Assembly (NCBI GenBank): GCA_009704285.1
Contig: WLEM01000027.1
Coordinates: 1 to 6,697, forward strand
Length of the DNA: 6,697 nucleotides
From: Actinomycetota bacterium
Lineage (GTDB): Bacteria; Actinomycetota; Actinomycetes; Nanopelagicales; Nanopelagicaceae
Direction of reading: 5' to 3'
Every line of letters begins with the position of its first letter. Positions within the stretch are counted from its first letter, which is position 1. This document shows, piece by piece, positions 1-5,780 of the stretch. Below the pieces are notes generated by a model. That model was not told the origin of the DNA. It did no database searches and worked only from the letters and a program-made list of their open reading frames with translations. A program made the position numbers and the translations under genes.

Positions 1-4
1 AAAA

Positions 5-817
5 TTAAATCTTGTTGCTAACAGTTAAAACTTCAGGTCCTAGAAATCTTCTAGCCAAGGTAGCAAACTTATCGGGATCTCCAGTTGCCACAAATCGATG
101 GCTCACCTGATTCGGTTGATCACTTAGCAAATCCGCCTCCACCAGGGTGCGAAATAGATCTTTTGCTGTCTCCTCTGCACTCGAAACTAGGGTCACATTA
201 TTTCCCATCACATATGAGATGACGCCAGTTAACAATGGATAGTGAGTACAGCCTAAAACTAGAGTGTCGATTTGAGCACTCTTCATTGGATTTAAATAAT
301 CCTCGGCTACTTTGGTTATCTCATCACCTGATGTCCTACCGCTTTCAACATACTCAACAAAAAGTGGGCAGGCTTTTGAGGTAATACTCAATTGCGGCGC
401 AGCAGCAAAAGCATCTAGATACGCCTTGGAGTCGATCGTGGCATTGGTGCCAATCACGCCAACCTTGCCACTTCTAGTTGCTGAGACCGCTCGTCTTACT
501 GCAGGTTGAATAACTTCAACAACGGGAATTTGATATCGCTCTCTGGCATCTCGCAACATCGCAGCACTTGCAGTATTGCAAGCAATCACAATCGCTTTGA
601 CCCCAGCTGCAACTAGTTGATCCATAATCTCTAAGGCAAACTCTCGAACTTGAGCTAATGGGCGAGTGCCGTAAGGCCCACGTGCGGTATCGCCTAGGTA
701 GAGGATTGATTCACCAGGCAATTGATCGATAATTGCCCTGGCAACAGTTAAGCCACCAACCCCAGAATCAAAGATTCCAATCGGTGCACTCTTGCTTGGT
801 ATCTGAGAGGTTGCCAT
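5..817 (-). CDS. murI: Glutamate racemase
   Basis: Cytoplasmic, cofactor-independent racemase that converts L-glutamate to D-glutamate for peptidoglycan stem peptides. Seen from the ATG at 817: 270 aa, close to the usual family length of about 265. An N-terminal [13 protein letters not shown] segment carries the catalytic Asp/Ser (D17, S18), followed by [11 protein letters not shown]. The first catalytic cysteine is C80 in ACNTAS and the second is C190 in LGCTHYP. Both cysteines of the two-base mechanism are present, so the enzyme should be active. The frame stays open to a TTG at 865, which would add 16 residues (286 aa). I prefer the ATG because conserved family sequence begins about 10 residues after it and because TAGACT lies 7 nt upstream, a leaderless-type -10. 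The GAGGA before the TTG abuts that codon with no spacing. It is divergent from the rhodopsin gene. In mycobacteria murI lies a few genes downstream of clpS and a DUF2017 gene, matching the neighbours here. Function is secure; the start is fairly secure. Confidence 0.95.
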   Translation of the reverse strand: MATSQIPSKSAPIGIFDSGVGGLTVARAIIDQLPGESILYLGDTARGPYGTRPLAQVREFALEIMDQLVAAGVKAIVIACNTASAAMLRDARERYQIPVVEVIQPAVRRAVSATRSGKVGVIGTNATIDSKAYLDAFAAAPQLSITSKACPLFVEYVESGRTSGDEITKVAEDYLNPMKSAQIDTLVLGCTHYPLLTGVISYVMGNNVTLVSSAEETAKDLFRTLVEADLLSDQPNQVSHRFVATGDPDKFATLARRFLGPEVLTVSNKI

Positions 818-830
818 TTGTGTAAGTCTA
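818..830 (-). promoter_or_regulatory. Candidate leaderless -10 of murI
   Basis: Read on the minus strand, TAGACT (830-825) fits the TAnnnT -10 pattern and is followed by 7 nt and then the murI ATG. Transcription would therefore start at or next to the start codon, as in leaderless actinobacterial mRNAs. No convincing -35 box was found. An alternative -10, TATATT (minus strand, 902-897), would give a longer leader. Confidence 0.45.
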
Positions 831-1026
831 AATGGCGCTGCCTGATATCCCTTCTTACCGGACAATCCTCACTTGATGTCCGATTTGCCCCCATTTAATA
901 TAGATAAATCTTAAAAATTCAAGAGAAATTGGGGTCAATTGGCTTGATGGACTAGCCAGTAGGCAGCACCCTTTACCCAAGCACTTCTGTCATAGCTTAC
1001 ATATGAGGTTATGAAAGTGTGCCGGC

Positions 1027-1044
1027 TAATATCCAAAAGGATAT
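1027..1044 (+). promoter_or_regulatory. Candidate rhodopsin promoter -10 with overlapping palindrome
   Basis: TAATAT at 1027-1032 fits TAnnnT and would place the transcript start near 1039-1041. It overlaps a perfect inverted repeat, ATATCC-AAAA-GGATAT (1029-1044). A palindrome across the -10 and start site could be an operator, or a small hairpin if transcription starts farther upstream. There is no clear -35. The promoter assignment is inference; the palindrome is seen directly. Confidence 0.35.
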
Positions 1045-1081
1045 GAGCAAACTAAATGCCTATGGAGGCTTATTTAGATGA
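1043..1081 (+). CDS. Putative 12-codon leader ORF upstream of the rhodopsin
   Basis: ATG at 1043 opens a short frame reading MSKLNAYGGLFR and stops at TGA 1079-1081. The stop overlaps the rhodopsin start codon as ATGA (1078-1081), the classic arrangement for translational coupling. The rhodopsin Shine-Dalgarno GGAGG is inside this ORF. AAAAGG lies just ahead of the leader ATG, but only 2 nt away, so its own initiation would be weak or, with the candidate -10 at 1027-1032, nearly leaderless. The peptide has no run of a single amino acid that would suggest classical attenuation. It could be chance, since short ORFs are common. Confidence that it is translated is low. Confidence 0.25.
   Translation: MSKLNAYGGLFR
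1064..1068 (+). promoter_or_regulatory. Strong ribosome-binding site of the rhodopsin gene
   Basis: GGAGG lies 9 nt before the ATG at 1078. It is the strongest Shine-Dalgarno in the window and fixes the rhodopsin start. Most other genes here lack one and look leaderless, so this gene appears set up for high translation from a true 5' leader. Confidence 0.8.
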
Positions 1082-1848
1082 ACTCAATTGCACTTAATGC
1101 AGATCAGTTCGGGCTGGTATACAACGTCCTTTCATTTGGACTTGTGTCAATGCTTGCTTGCACTATCTACACACTAGTTTCACAATCACGGGTACTTCCT
1201 AAATACCGTACTGCCCTTGTTATGTCATCAATGGTTACATTCATTGCGGCATACCACTACTGGAGAATTTTCAATTCATTTGAGAGTTCATATGTAGATG
1301 GCGCAATAAAGGTAGGAACTGGAAAGGGTGACTTCAACGAAGGATATCGCTACGTTGACTGGATCCTTACTGTACCTCTTCTACTAGTTGAGGTGGTAGC
1401 AGTACTAGCTCTTGCTAAGGCAGCGGCTTCTTCATTGATCAACCGCTTAGTACCAGCTGCAGTTGCAATGATCGCACTTGGTTACCCAGGTGAGATTTCA
1501 ACTGATAACAACACCAAGATTCTTTGGGGTGTTCTATCAACAATACCTTTCCTATACATTCTGTATGTATTGTTCGTCGAGCTTTCAAAGTCCCTAGATC
1601 GTCAACCAGCTGGCGTAGCTGCAACCATTGGTCGCCTACGTTTGCTTTTGATCGCAACATGGGGCGTATATCCAATCGCTTACCTGCTTCCAATTTTGGG
1701 ATCAGACGCGCTGGATCCAAATGCATTTGTTAACCGTCAAATCGGTTACACAATTGCAGATGTAGCAGCTAAATGCGTATTTGGTCTAACAATCCTAAAG
1801 ATTGCAAAGATGAAATCCGTAGCTGAGGGAATGAAGGAAGACGCTTAA
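1078..1848 (+). CDS. actR: Actinorhodopsin, light-driven proton pump
   Basis: Seven-helix microbial rhodopsin of the xanthorhodopsin/actinorhodopsin group, which pumps protons out of the cell in light using retinal. Length 256 aa with seven hydrophobic segments, roughly at residues 11-35, 43-67, 90-112, 120-136, 147-171, 185-207 and 219-245. Helix C reads RYVDWILTVPLLLVE: R91, proton acceptor D94, proton donor E105, and L102 at the proteorhodopsin-105 tuning position, which predicts green absorption. H60 in AAYHYWRI matches the histidine that pairs with the acceptor. Helix F has W195, Y198 and P199. Helix G has D228 and the retinal Schiff-base lysine K232. G151 falls at the position of xanthorhodopsin Gly156, where a carotenoid antenna binds. 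No signal peptide is seen. The gene stands alone, divergent from murI and convergent with the clpS operon, with its own terminator. Retinal synthesis genes are not in the window. Identification is secure; colour and antenna use are inference. Confidence 0.97.
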   Translation: MNSIALNADQFGLVYNVLSFGLVSMLACTIYTLVSQSRVLPKYRTALVMSSMVTFIAAYHYWRIFNSFESSYVDGAIKVGTGKGDFNEGYRYVDWILTVPLLLVEVVAVLALAKAAASSLINRLVPAAVAMIALGYPGEISTDNNTKILWGVLSTIPFLYILYVLFVELSKSLDRQPAGVAATIGRLRLLLIATWGVYPIAYLLPILGSDALDPNAFVNRQIGYTIADVAAKCVFGLTILKIAKMKSVAEGMKEDA

Positions 1849-1860
1849 TTCTCTTTAATG

Positions 1861-1894
1861 AAAAAGCGGGGCCAAGAAATTGGTCCCGCTTTTT
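1861..1894. terminator. Strong intrinsic terminator, probably bidirectional
   Basis: The arm AAAAAGCGGGGCCAA (1861-1875) pairs with TTGGTCCCGCTTTTT (1880-1894) across a GAAA loop: 15 pairs with one G-U wobble and a GC-rich core. On the plus strand the T run continues to 1896. On the minus strand the A-rich left arm supplies a U tract, so the same hairpin can end both the rhodopsin transcript and the convergent DUF2017 operon, whose stop codon is 6 bp away. Confidence 0.92.
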
Positions 1895-1899
1895 TTATT

Positions 1900-2472
1900 T
1901 TAAAGGTGGCTTATCAAATTCTCTTGAATGCCGCCAAGCCAGTAATAAACAGCGTATAGGTGCTTTTGTGGATCTGAATCTGGCATTAATTCATACTTCT
2001 TATATCCATCCTCATCAATCTCTAATCTAACTGCCAGCGCGATGCGCAGATCATTAATTGCGATCAACCACTGGGCTGGGTCTGTTATCGAGATGTCAGC
2101 CTTGGGTAGCTCATGATCTACTGGAAAAACTAGTTGCTCGCGCAGGTATAGCAGGTGCTTTTGTTTAAGAGTGCGTAGGGATCCTTCGGTGTATTTGCGA
2201 AACTCCGCCGCACTTTCAGGATCTGCATATCCATTTGGTAATAATCGACGAAGCACAGGATCATCGGGCTGCTCAATTGGAGATTGAATGTTGCCAAGTG
2301 TGGCAGCCATTAACTGAGCAAATGGATCATCTGATTGGTAGTGATGAGTGAAGTTTCGCTCACCTAATAACTCAAGTAGTTGTTCAACTAGATTAATCAG
2401 AATATGAAGTTCATCATTGCTTAGTGCAACAGATAAATCACCACTTGCTGCCGTGCCCTTAAACTCGCCCAT
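1900..2472 (-). CDS. DUF2017 family protein
   Basis: Conserved actinobacterial protein of unknown function, 190 aa, soluble, with no signal peptide or membrane segment. It matches DUF2017 by its content and its place directly after clpS. The N-terminal part has a helical segment ([20 protein letters not shown]), the middle has DDPFAQLMA and [12 protein letters not shown], and the C-terminal half has [20 protein letters not shown] and a [14 protein letters not shown] end. The start chosen is the ATG at 2472, which has AAGAG 6 nt upstream and overlaps the clpS stop by 14 nt, suggesting translational coupling. The frame is open further upstream to 2562, but that would lie inside clpS. A close ATG at 2478 is too near the AAGAG. 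Linkage to clpS suggests a link to proteolysis, but no activity is known to me. A shared terminator lies just downstream. Confidence 0.85.
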   Translation of the reverse strand: MGEFKGTAASGDLSVALSNDELHILINLVEQLLELLGERNFTHHYQSDDPFAQLMAATLGNIQSPIEQPDDPVLRRLLPNGYADPESAAEFRKYTEGSLRTLKQKHLLYLREQLVFPVDHELPKADISITDPAQWLIAINDLRIALAVRLEIDEDGYKKYELMPDSDPQKHLYAVYYWLGGIQENLISHL

Positions 2473-2755
2473 GATCATCTCTTTGCAATGTTGCCCATAA
2501 GCCATGTTCATGTAATTGCTGAACTGCCCGTTCCATCTCTTCTCTTGTTCCAGATGAAACAACCGCTTTGCCTTGCGTATGAACCTGCATCATTAACTCA
2601 TGAGCTTTTTCTTTTGAAAAACCAAAAAGTTTTATAAACACATAGGTCACGTAATTCATCAAATTTACTGGGTCATCCCAAACAATTGTTACCCAAAGAT
2701 TGTCAAAGAACTTACTCAAATCCAAAGTTTCTTCAACCTGGGTCTGAGAGCTCAT
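2459..2755 (-). CDS. clpS: ATP-dependent Clp protease adaptor ClpS
   Basis: Small cytoplasmic adaptor that binds proteins with N-end-rule destabilising residues and hands them to the Clp ATPase (ClpC in Actinobacteria). 98 aa, normal for the family. Seen: [16 protein letters not shown], in which D27 and D28 match E. coli ClpS D35/D36 and M33 matches the gatekeeper M40; then [13 protein letters not shown] with H59 matching H66; and GLWATLQRD at the C-terminal strand. W26 replaces the E. coli N34, which is normal for actinobacterial ClpS. The first 15 or so residues are the flexible tail that engages the ATPase. The start is the ATG at 2755, with only a weak AGG before it. It follows the GH18 stop by 7 nt and overlaps the DUF2017 start by 14 nt, so it is very probably read in the same transcript. 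Confidence 0.96.
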   Translation of the reverse strand: MSSQTQVEETLDLSKFFDNLWVTIVWDDPVNLMNYVTYVFIKLFGFSKEKAHELMMQVHTQGKAVVSSGTREEMERAVQQLHEHGLWATLQRDDHGRV

Positions 2756-2762
2756 ACGCCTA

Positions 2763-4481
2763 TTATCTAACTAAAACCGTAATCTCATCGCTAACACCGG
2801 CGGCATTCTTACTGCCGGCTGCAATTACTACCTGGAAAGTAGTCAACCCTTGCGGCACAGCTTTGGCTTTAAAGGTAAAGCTGCCGTTGGCATCTGTAAT
2901 CAAATCCCCAATCTGCTTACCATCTTGCTTAACTGTTAACTTAATGTCAGCACTCTTCGGTGATACCTGTCCAGTAATTGTGTAAATACTGTTGGCTTTG
3001 ATGGATGCTGGCAGATCTAATTTAACCTTTGGAATTACTGTAATAGTTTTTTCACTTGTCTTACCCTCTGCTCTCTCCCAGCTGCCTTCCGAAACCAATC
3101 TGATCTCACTCTTTTGGCCAACAATTACCGGTAGTGCAATAACGCCAGAGGCATCAGTTACCCCAGCAGCTAAGGTTCGCCAACTACTGTCACTACTATT
3201 TTTAATTTCAAATCTGACATTTAGTGAGGGAATAGGGGATTTATCTGGCAGTTTAAAGGTGCCAGTTAGGTTAAACAGTGAACCGTAAGCAATCTGCTCT
3301 AAATCAGTGGCAATTGTGCCTACTACCTGATCGGGTGCGATTGATTTGGCAATATCTCTAACTGCAGTAATTGCTGCAGTATTTTCCATTCCAAAGGTCC
3401 AGACCGCAATCCCGCCGATGCGATACTTACCTACTAAGTTGGTTCTTGCTGTGTAACTTTTCTCATCTGGAAACCACACTGTTCTAGTTGCGGTACAAAA
3501 GCTAGCCGAGTTAGTTGGATCAACATAAGCTTTTTTATAGGTAAAAGTTGATTCAGCATGTGTTGGGTTGTAGGTAATTGCGGCGTTATTACTTGTTGCA
3601 AGCGCCACCGCTGATCGCATAACAACAGCAGCTTTTGCACCAACTACTACCGAGCTAGCAAAATCTTTAGGACATACTCCCTCTACTTTTGTAATCCAAT
3701 CTCGGCCATAACCTGGAATGCCTAAAAACACTTTAGAGGCTGGCATCTGAGTTACCGCATACTTAACTGCATCTTCACTCCAAGGCAGTGGTCCAATTGG
3801 ACCTGGTCTAACAGTTGAAAAGTCATAAGCCATAATTCTTAATCGATCAATATGTGGTCCAATTTCAGCCCAAGAAAAAACCCAATTACCTGCTCGCTTT
3901 GTTTCAGGTGCAAAGTCTGGTGGTGTTGTTACTGAAAGAAGTTTGCCCTGCTGGCGCAACTCTGCTGACAACTCTTTTATAAATGCGATCCAATTTGGTT
4001 TGGTTGTTGCCCATGTAGATCTACCATCTTGCGTATAAAAAACTTCAAAATCTAAATCAATACCATCATAATTATGTCGAAGAACTAAGTCTTTAATGGA
4101 TTGCACGATACTTGTTCTGGTAGTTGGATTTGCCAACAAACCTGCAAGGACCAACTTTTTTGTATCATCAGTTATTGTTGGTAGTAAAATCAAACCATTA
4201 GATTTCAATCTAGCAATCACCGTGGTCTTTGGAGTTGTGTACCGACCAAGTGCGTACTTATCTTTTATTGTTGTGGCACCAGTTAAGCCATACCAAAATG
4301 GTGAAATATCCCGAATTAAATCTAAATTGCCTTCAACTGTTGGAAGATTTCTTGATAATGAATAATCTGGTAACCATCCTGAAAGAATCCGACGAGGTGG
4401 GTTATTTGCAGATGCTGGGGCTAGGGTTGAGAAAATGAGTGAGAGTGCAGCTGTGGTAATTAATATTTTCCGTGCCCTCAT
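2763..4481 (-). CDS. Secreted glycoside hydrolase family 18 protein with C-terminal beta-sandwich domains
   Basis: 572 aa exported protein. Residues 1-25 form a signal peptide (basic MRARK, hydrophobic core, APASA-NN cleavage site). Residues 31-380 are a GH18 barrel: GWLPDY near the start, the catalytic motif YDGIDLDFE (D139, D142, D144, general acid E146), MAYDF at 218-222, GIPGYGRDW at 254-262, and the late-barrel tryptophan W361 in [10 protein letters not shown]. The DxxDxDxE motif is complete, so it is probably active rather than a binding-only chitolectin. C270 and C329 could form a disulfide. Residues 400-485 and 486-572 look like two Ig-like beta-sandwich domains, each with a D-A-S/N-G turn, perhaps for wall or glycan binding. 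The overall form resembles the spore cortex-lytic/chitinase-like branch of GH18, so the substrate may be peptidoglycan or chitin; I cannot decide. No SD is seen, but TACCCT lies 7 nt upstream. It is second in a DUF3039-GH18-clpS-DUF2017 run. Confidence 0.88.
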   Translation of the reverse strand: MRARKILITTAALSLIFSTLAPASANNPPRRILSGWLPDYSLSRNLPTVEGNLDLIRDISPFWYGLTGATTIKDKYALGRYTTPKTTVIARLKSNGLILLPTITDDTKKLVLAGLLANPTTRTSIVQSIKDLVLRHNYDGIDLDFEVFYTQDGRSTWATTKPNWIAFIKELSAELRQQGKLLSVTTPPDFAPETKRAGNWVFSWAEIGPHIDRLRIMAYDFSTVRPGPIGPLPWSEDAVKYAVTQMPASKVFLGIPGYGRDWITKVEGVCPKDFASSVVVGAKAAVVMRSAVALATSNNAAITYNPTHAESTFTYKKAYVDPTNSASFCTATRTVWFPDEKSYTARTNLVGKYRIGGIAVWTFGMENTAAITAVRDIAKSIAPDQVVGTIATDLEQIAYGSLFNLTGTFKLPDKSPIPSLNVRFEIKNSSDSSWRTLAAGVTDASGVIALPVIVGQKSEIRLVSEGSWERAEGKTSEKTITVIPKVKLDLPASIKANSIYTITGQVSPKSADIKLTVKQDGKQIGDLITDANGSFTFKAKAVPQGLTTFQVVIAAGSKNAAGVSDEITVLVR

Positions 4482-4494
4482 GAATTTTAGGGTA
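4482..4494 (-). promoter_or_regulatory. Candidate internal leaderless -10 of the GH18 gene
   Basis: On the minus strand, TACCCT (4494-4489) fits TAnnnT and is separated from the GH18 ATG by 7 nt (AAAATTC). No Shine-Dalgarno is present in the 31-nt gap after the DUF3039 stop. This suggests a second, leaderless start for GH18-clpS-DUF2017. No -35 was recognised. Confidence 0.4.
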
Positions 4495-4512
4495 TCGGTT
4501 TTAACTGAGAAA

Positions 4513-4764
4513 TTACTTTAAGCGGGCGTGAATCTCTTTACATGTTGGACACACTGGGAATTTTTGTGGATCGCGATTTGGAATCCATTTTTTGCCACAC
4601 AAAGCGCGGACAGGCTTTCCAGTAACTGCAGATTCGGTGATCTTGTTTTTATCAACATAATGGGAGAACCGTTCATGATCACCCTCATCGGTAGGTGCTA
4701 AAACTTCTTTTTCCAGTAAGCCAGTTTTGCCTGATTTACCTCGTAAATCATCTAGAAAACCCAT
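4513..4764 (-). CDS. DUF3039 family protein, putative zinc-binding
   Basis: 83 aa, small and charged, matching the actinobacterial DUF3039 family of unknown function: DEGDHERFSHYV (27-37), ESAVTGKPVRALCGKKW, and the C-terminal RDPQKFPVCPTCKEI. C56 with C72 and C75 (CPTC), and perhaps H30 or H35, could form a zinc site; this is inference from spacing. No signal peptide or membrane segment is seen, so it is probably cytoplasmic. The start chosen is the ATG at 4764, which has AGGA 7 nt upstream and also TAGGAT 6 nt upstream as a leaderless -10. A TTG at 4770 in the same frame would add only two residues. It is divergent from argF with 40 bp between the start codons, and is first in the run leading to GH18, clpS and DUF2017. 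Confidence 0.85.
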   Translation of the reverse strand: MGFLDDLRGKSGKTGLLEKEVLAPTDEGDHERFSHYVDKNKITESAVTGKPVRALCGKKWIPNRDPQKFPVCPTCKEIHARLK

Positions 4765-4787
4765 AGCCAAATCCTAATCCAATTTTA
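4765..4787 (-). promoter_or_regulatory. Candidate promoter of the DUF3039 operon
   Basis: Two -10 candidates are read on the minus strand. TAAAAT (4787-4782) would give a leader of about 10 nt that keeps the AGGA ribosome-binding site. TAGGAT (4776-4771) sits 6 nt before the ATG and would give a leaderless message. Sequence alone does not decide between them, and no good -35 is visible. Confidence 0.4.
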
Positions 4788-4792
4788 TCGCC

Positions 4793-4804
4793 TACCATTT
4801 ACCA
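4793..4804 (+). promoter_or_regulatory. Candidate leaderless -10 of argF
   Basis: TACCAT (4793-4798) fits TAnnnT and is followed by 6 nt and the argF ATG. No Shine-Dalgarno precedes the gene. Any -35 would lie at about 4770-4775, inside or next to the opposing DUF3039 promoter, so the two promoters must share DNA and may compete. I see no clear ARG-box palindrome for an ArgR-type repressor. Confidence 0.45.
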
Positions 4805-5758
4805 ATGAGCAGACCACTTAAGGATCTCCTGCGTACCTCAGATCTGTCTAAAGCAGATATTGAGAAGCTGCTCACCACCGCCAGAAAGTTTGCTGAAAAA
4901 CCGCTGCGTGCGAAGAAAACTTTGGCAAAACAAACTGTGGCAATTTATATGACCAAATCCTCAACCAGAACTCGCATTGCATCTGAGACTGCAGTTGCCC
5001 ACCTGGGTGGGTCCCCTATTTTTTTACGTTCTGATGATCTGCAAATTGGCCGAGGCGAGACGATCTCTGATACCGCCAAGATAATCTCTGGATTTTGCAG
5101 TGCATTAATTGTTAGAACATTTGCTCAATCTGATGTTGAAGAGCTTGGTAAATATGCCAGCATCCCAGTAATTAATGCATTAACCGATGATGATCATCCA
5201 ACTCAATTGTTAGCTGATTGGGTAACAATTAGAGAAAAATTTGGTAAGGATTTAACTGGTCGTAAATTTGTATATATCGGAGATGGAAATAATGTGGCGG
5301 CAGCTTGGTTAATTATGGGTGCAAGAATGGGAGCACATGTTGTGGTTGCAACTCCAGCTGGTAAGTGGGCACCAAAACAATCGGTGGTTGCTGAGGCTAT
5401 GAAAATTGCAGAAAGCTCTGGCGGCAGGGTTGAAGTATTAACTGATCCAAAAGCTGCTGCTTCTGGGGCGAGTGCTATCTACACCGATGTCTGGATGTCC
5501 ATGGGAGATTCTGAAGCAGATCGCAGCGAAAAAATTGCAGCGCTAACTCCCTACGCCGTTACCAATGATTTAATGAAGTTAACGGTGGCTGATTCAATAT
5601 TTATGCATTGCCTGCCAGCTCATCGCGGCGAAGAGGTTTCTGCTGAAGTAATTGATGGTGAAAAATCTGTTGTTTGGCGCCAGGCATTTCACCGTAGAAC
5701 TACGATTCAAGCCTTGCTTTATCACCTTACCAAAGGTGATTTGGTTGGTAATAAGTAA
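4805..5758 (+). CDS. argF: Ornithine carbamoyltransferase (anabolic type)
   Basis: Cytoplasmic enzyme that makes citrulline from ornithine and carbamoyl phosphate in arginine synthesis. 317 aa, normal for the family. Carbamoyl-phosphate site: SSTRTR (S53, T54, R55, T56, R57), R104 in RTF and HPTQ (131-134). Ornithine site: DVWMSMG (D228, S232, M233, G234), which marks it as an OTCase and argues against aspartate or acetylornithine transcarbamoylases. HCLPAHRGEEV carries C269. GDGNNVA begins the second domain. Oddities: the FEK that normally precedes the STRTR loop is replaced (YMTKSSTRTR), the following SFE is ASE, and the usual ENRxH near the C-terminus reads FHRRT, keeping R297 but losing the flanking E, N and H. 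It stands apart from other arg genes and is followed after 25 nt by pntA without a terminator, so the two may share a transcript. The start is an ATG with no SD and a leaderless-type -10. Confidence 0.93.
   Translation: MSRPLKDLLRTSDLSKADIEKLLTTARKFAEKPLRAKKTLAKQTVAIYMTKSSTRTRIASETAVAHLGGSPIFLRSDDLQIGRGETISDTAKIISGFCSALIVRTFAQSDVEELGKYASIPVINALTDDDHPTQLLADWVTIREKFGKDLTGRKFVYIGDGNNVAAAWLIMGARMGAHVVVATPAGKWAPKQSVVAEAMKIAESSGGRVEVLTDPKAAASGASAIYTDVWMSMGDSEADRSEKIAALTPYAVTNDLMKLTVADSIFMHCLPAHRGEEVSAEVIDGEKSVVWRQAFHRRTTIQALLYHLTKGDLVGNK
5721..5740 (+). repeat. Perfect 8-bp hairpin in the last codons of argF
   Basis: ATCACCTT (5721-5728) and AAGGTGAT (5733-5740) are exact inverted copies around a 4-nt ACCA loop, encoding residues near the ArgF C-terminus. 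No T run follows (TTGGTTGG comes next), so it is not a standard terminator. It could slow or protect the mRNA between argF and pntA, or be a by-product of coding. Confidence 0.5.
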
Positions 5759-5780
5759 AGTAAGGGTTAGGTAAAGTAAG
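5755..5780 (+). repeat. 10-bp direct repeat between argF and pntA
   Basis: GTAAAGTAAG occurs at 5755-5764 and again at 5771-5780, separated by GGTTAG, a period of 16 bp. The first copy includes the argF stop codon; the second ends 3 nt before the pntA ATG. It may be a small tandem duplication or a pair of protein-binding half sites. It leaves pntA without a well-spaced SD: the nearest AGG ends 12 nt upstream. Confidence 0.7.

Larger units (their letters stand above)
866..1077. other. Divergent intergenic region between murI and actinorhodopsin
   Basis: These 212 bp separate two divergent genes. I see no convincing coding sequence here apart from the 12-codon leader ORF near the end. Visible items are: an AT-rich patch at 893-920 with TATATT on the minus strand; AATTGG repeated in direct orientation at 927-932 and 937-942, exactly 10 bp apart; an imperfect long-range inverted repeat (TTGCCCCCATTT at 885-896 against AAATTGGGGTCAA at 926-938); and, at 1027-1068, the rhodopsin's probable promoter, small palindrome and ribosome-binding site. 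Regulators of both genes could bind here, but no known operator was recognised. Confidence 0.5.

Noticed and set aside
312..509. 65-aa plus-strand ORF inside murI
   Set aside because: It is antisense to well-conserved MurI motifs, has no recognisable family and no ribosome-binding site, so it is a coding shadow.
1439..1733. Two ORFs overlapping the rhodopsin (95 aa minus strand, 69 aa plus strand)
   Set aside because: Both lie within helices D-G of the rhodopsin and show no protein-like motifs; chance frames over a real gene.
2473..2562. N-terminal extension of the DUF2017 frame
   Set aside because: These 30 codons lie fully inside clpS in another frame and read as compositional noise; the ATG at 2472 has a spaced AAGAG and gives a family-like length.
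2686..3288. Plus-strand ORFs of about 98-99 aa opposite clpS and the GH18 C-terminus
   Set aside because: They are antisense to coherent beta-domain sequence and have no recognisable features.
3360..3381. Repeated CTGCAGTA in GH18, and similar GCTGCAG repeats in pntA
   Set aside because: Explained by runs of alanine codons (GCA/GCT) rather than a separate element.
3434..3643. 69-aa minus-strand ORF in an alternate frame of GH18
   Set aside because: Overlaps the GH18 barrel on the same strand, Gln/Leu-rich noise with no start signal.
4096..4438. Plus-strand ORFs of 89 and 69 aa opposite the GH18 N-terminus
   Set aside because: Antisense to the signal peptide and catalytic domain of GH18, no motifs.
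5721..5750. Hairpin at the argF end as an intrinsic terminator
   Set aside because: The stem is AT-rich and not followed by a T run, and pntA begins 25 nt after the argF stop, so termination here is unlikely.
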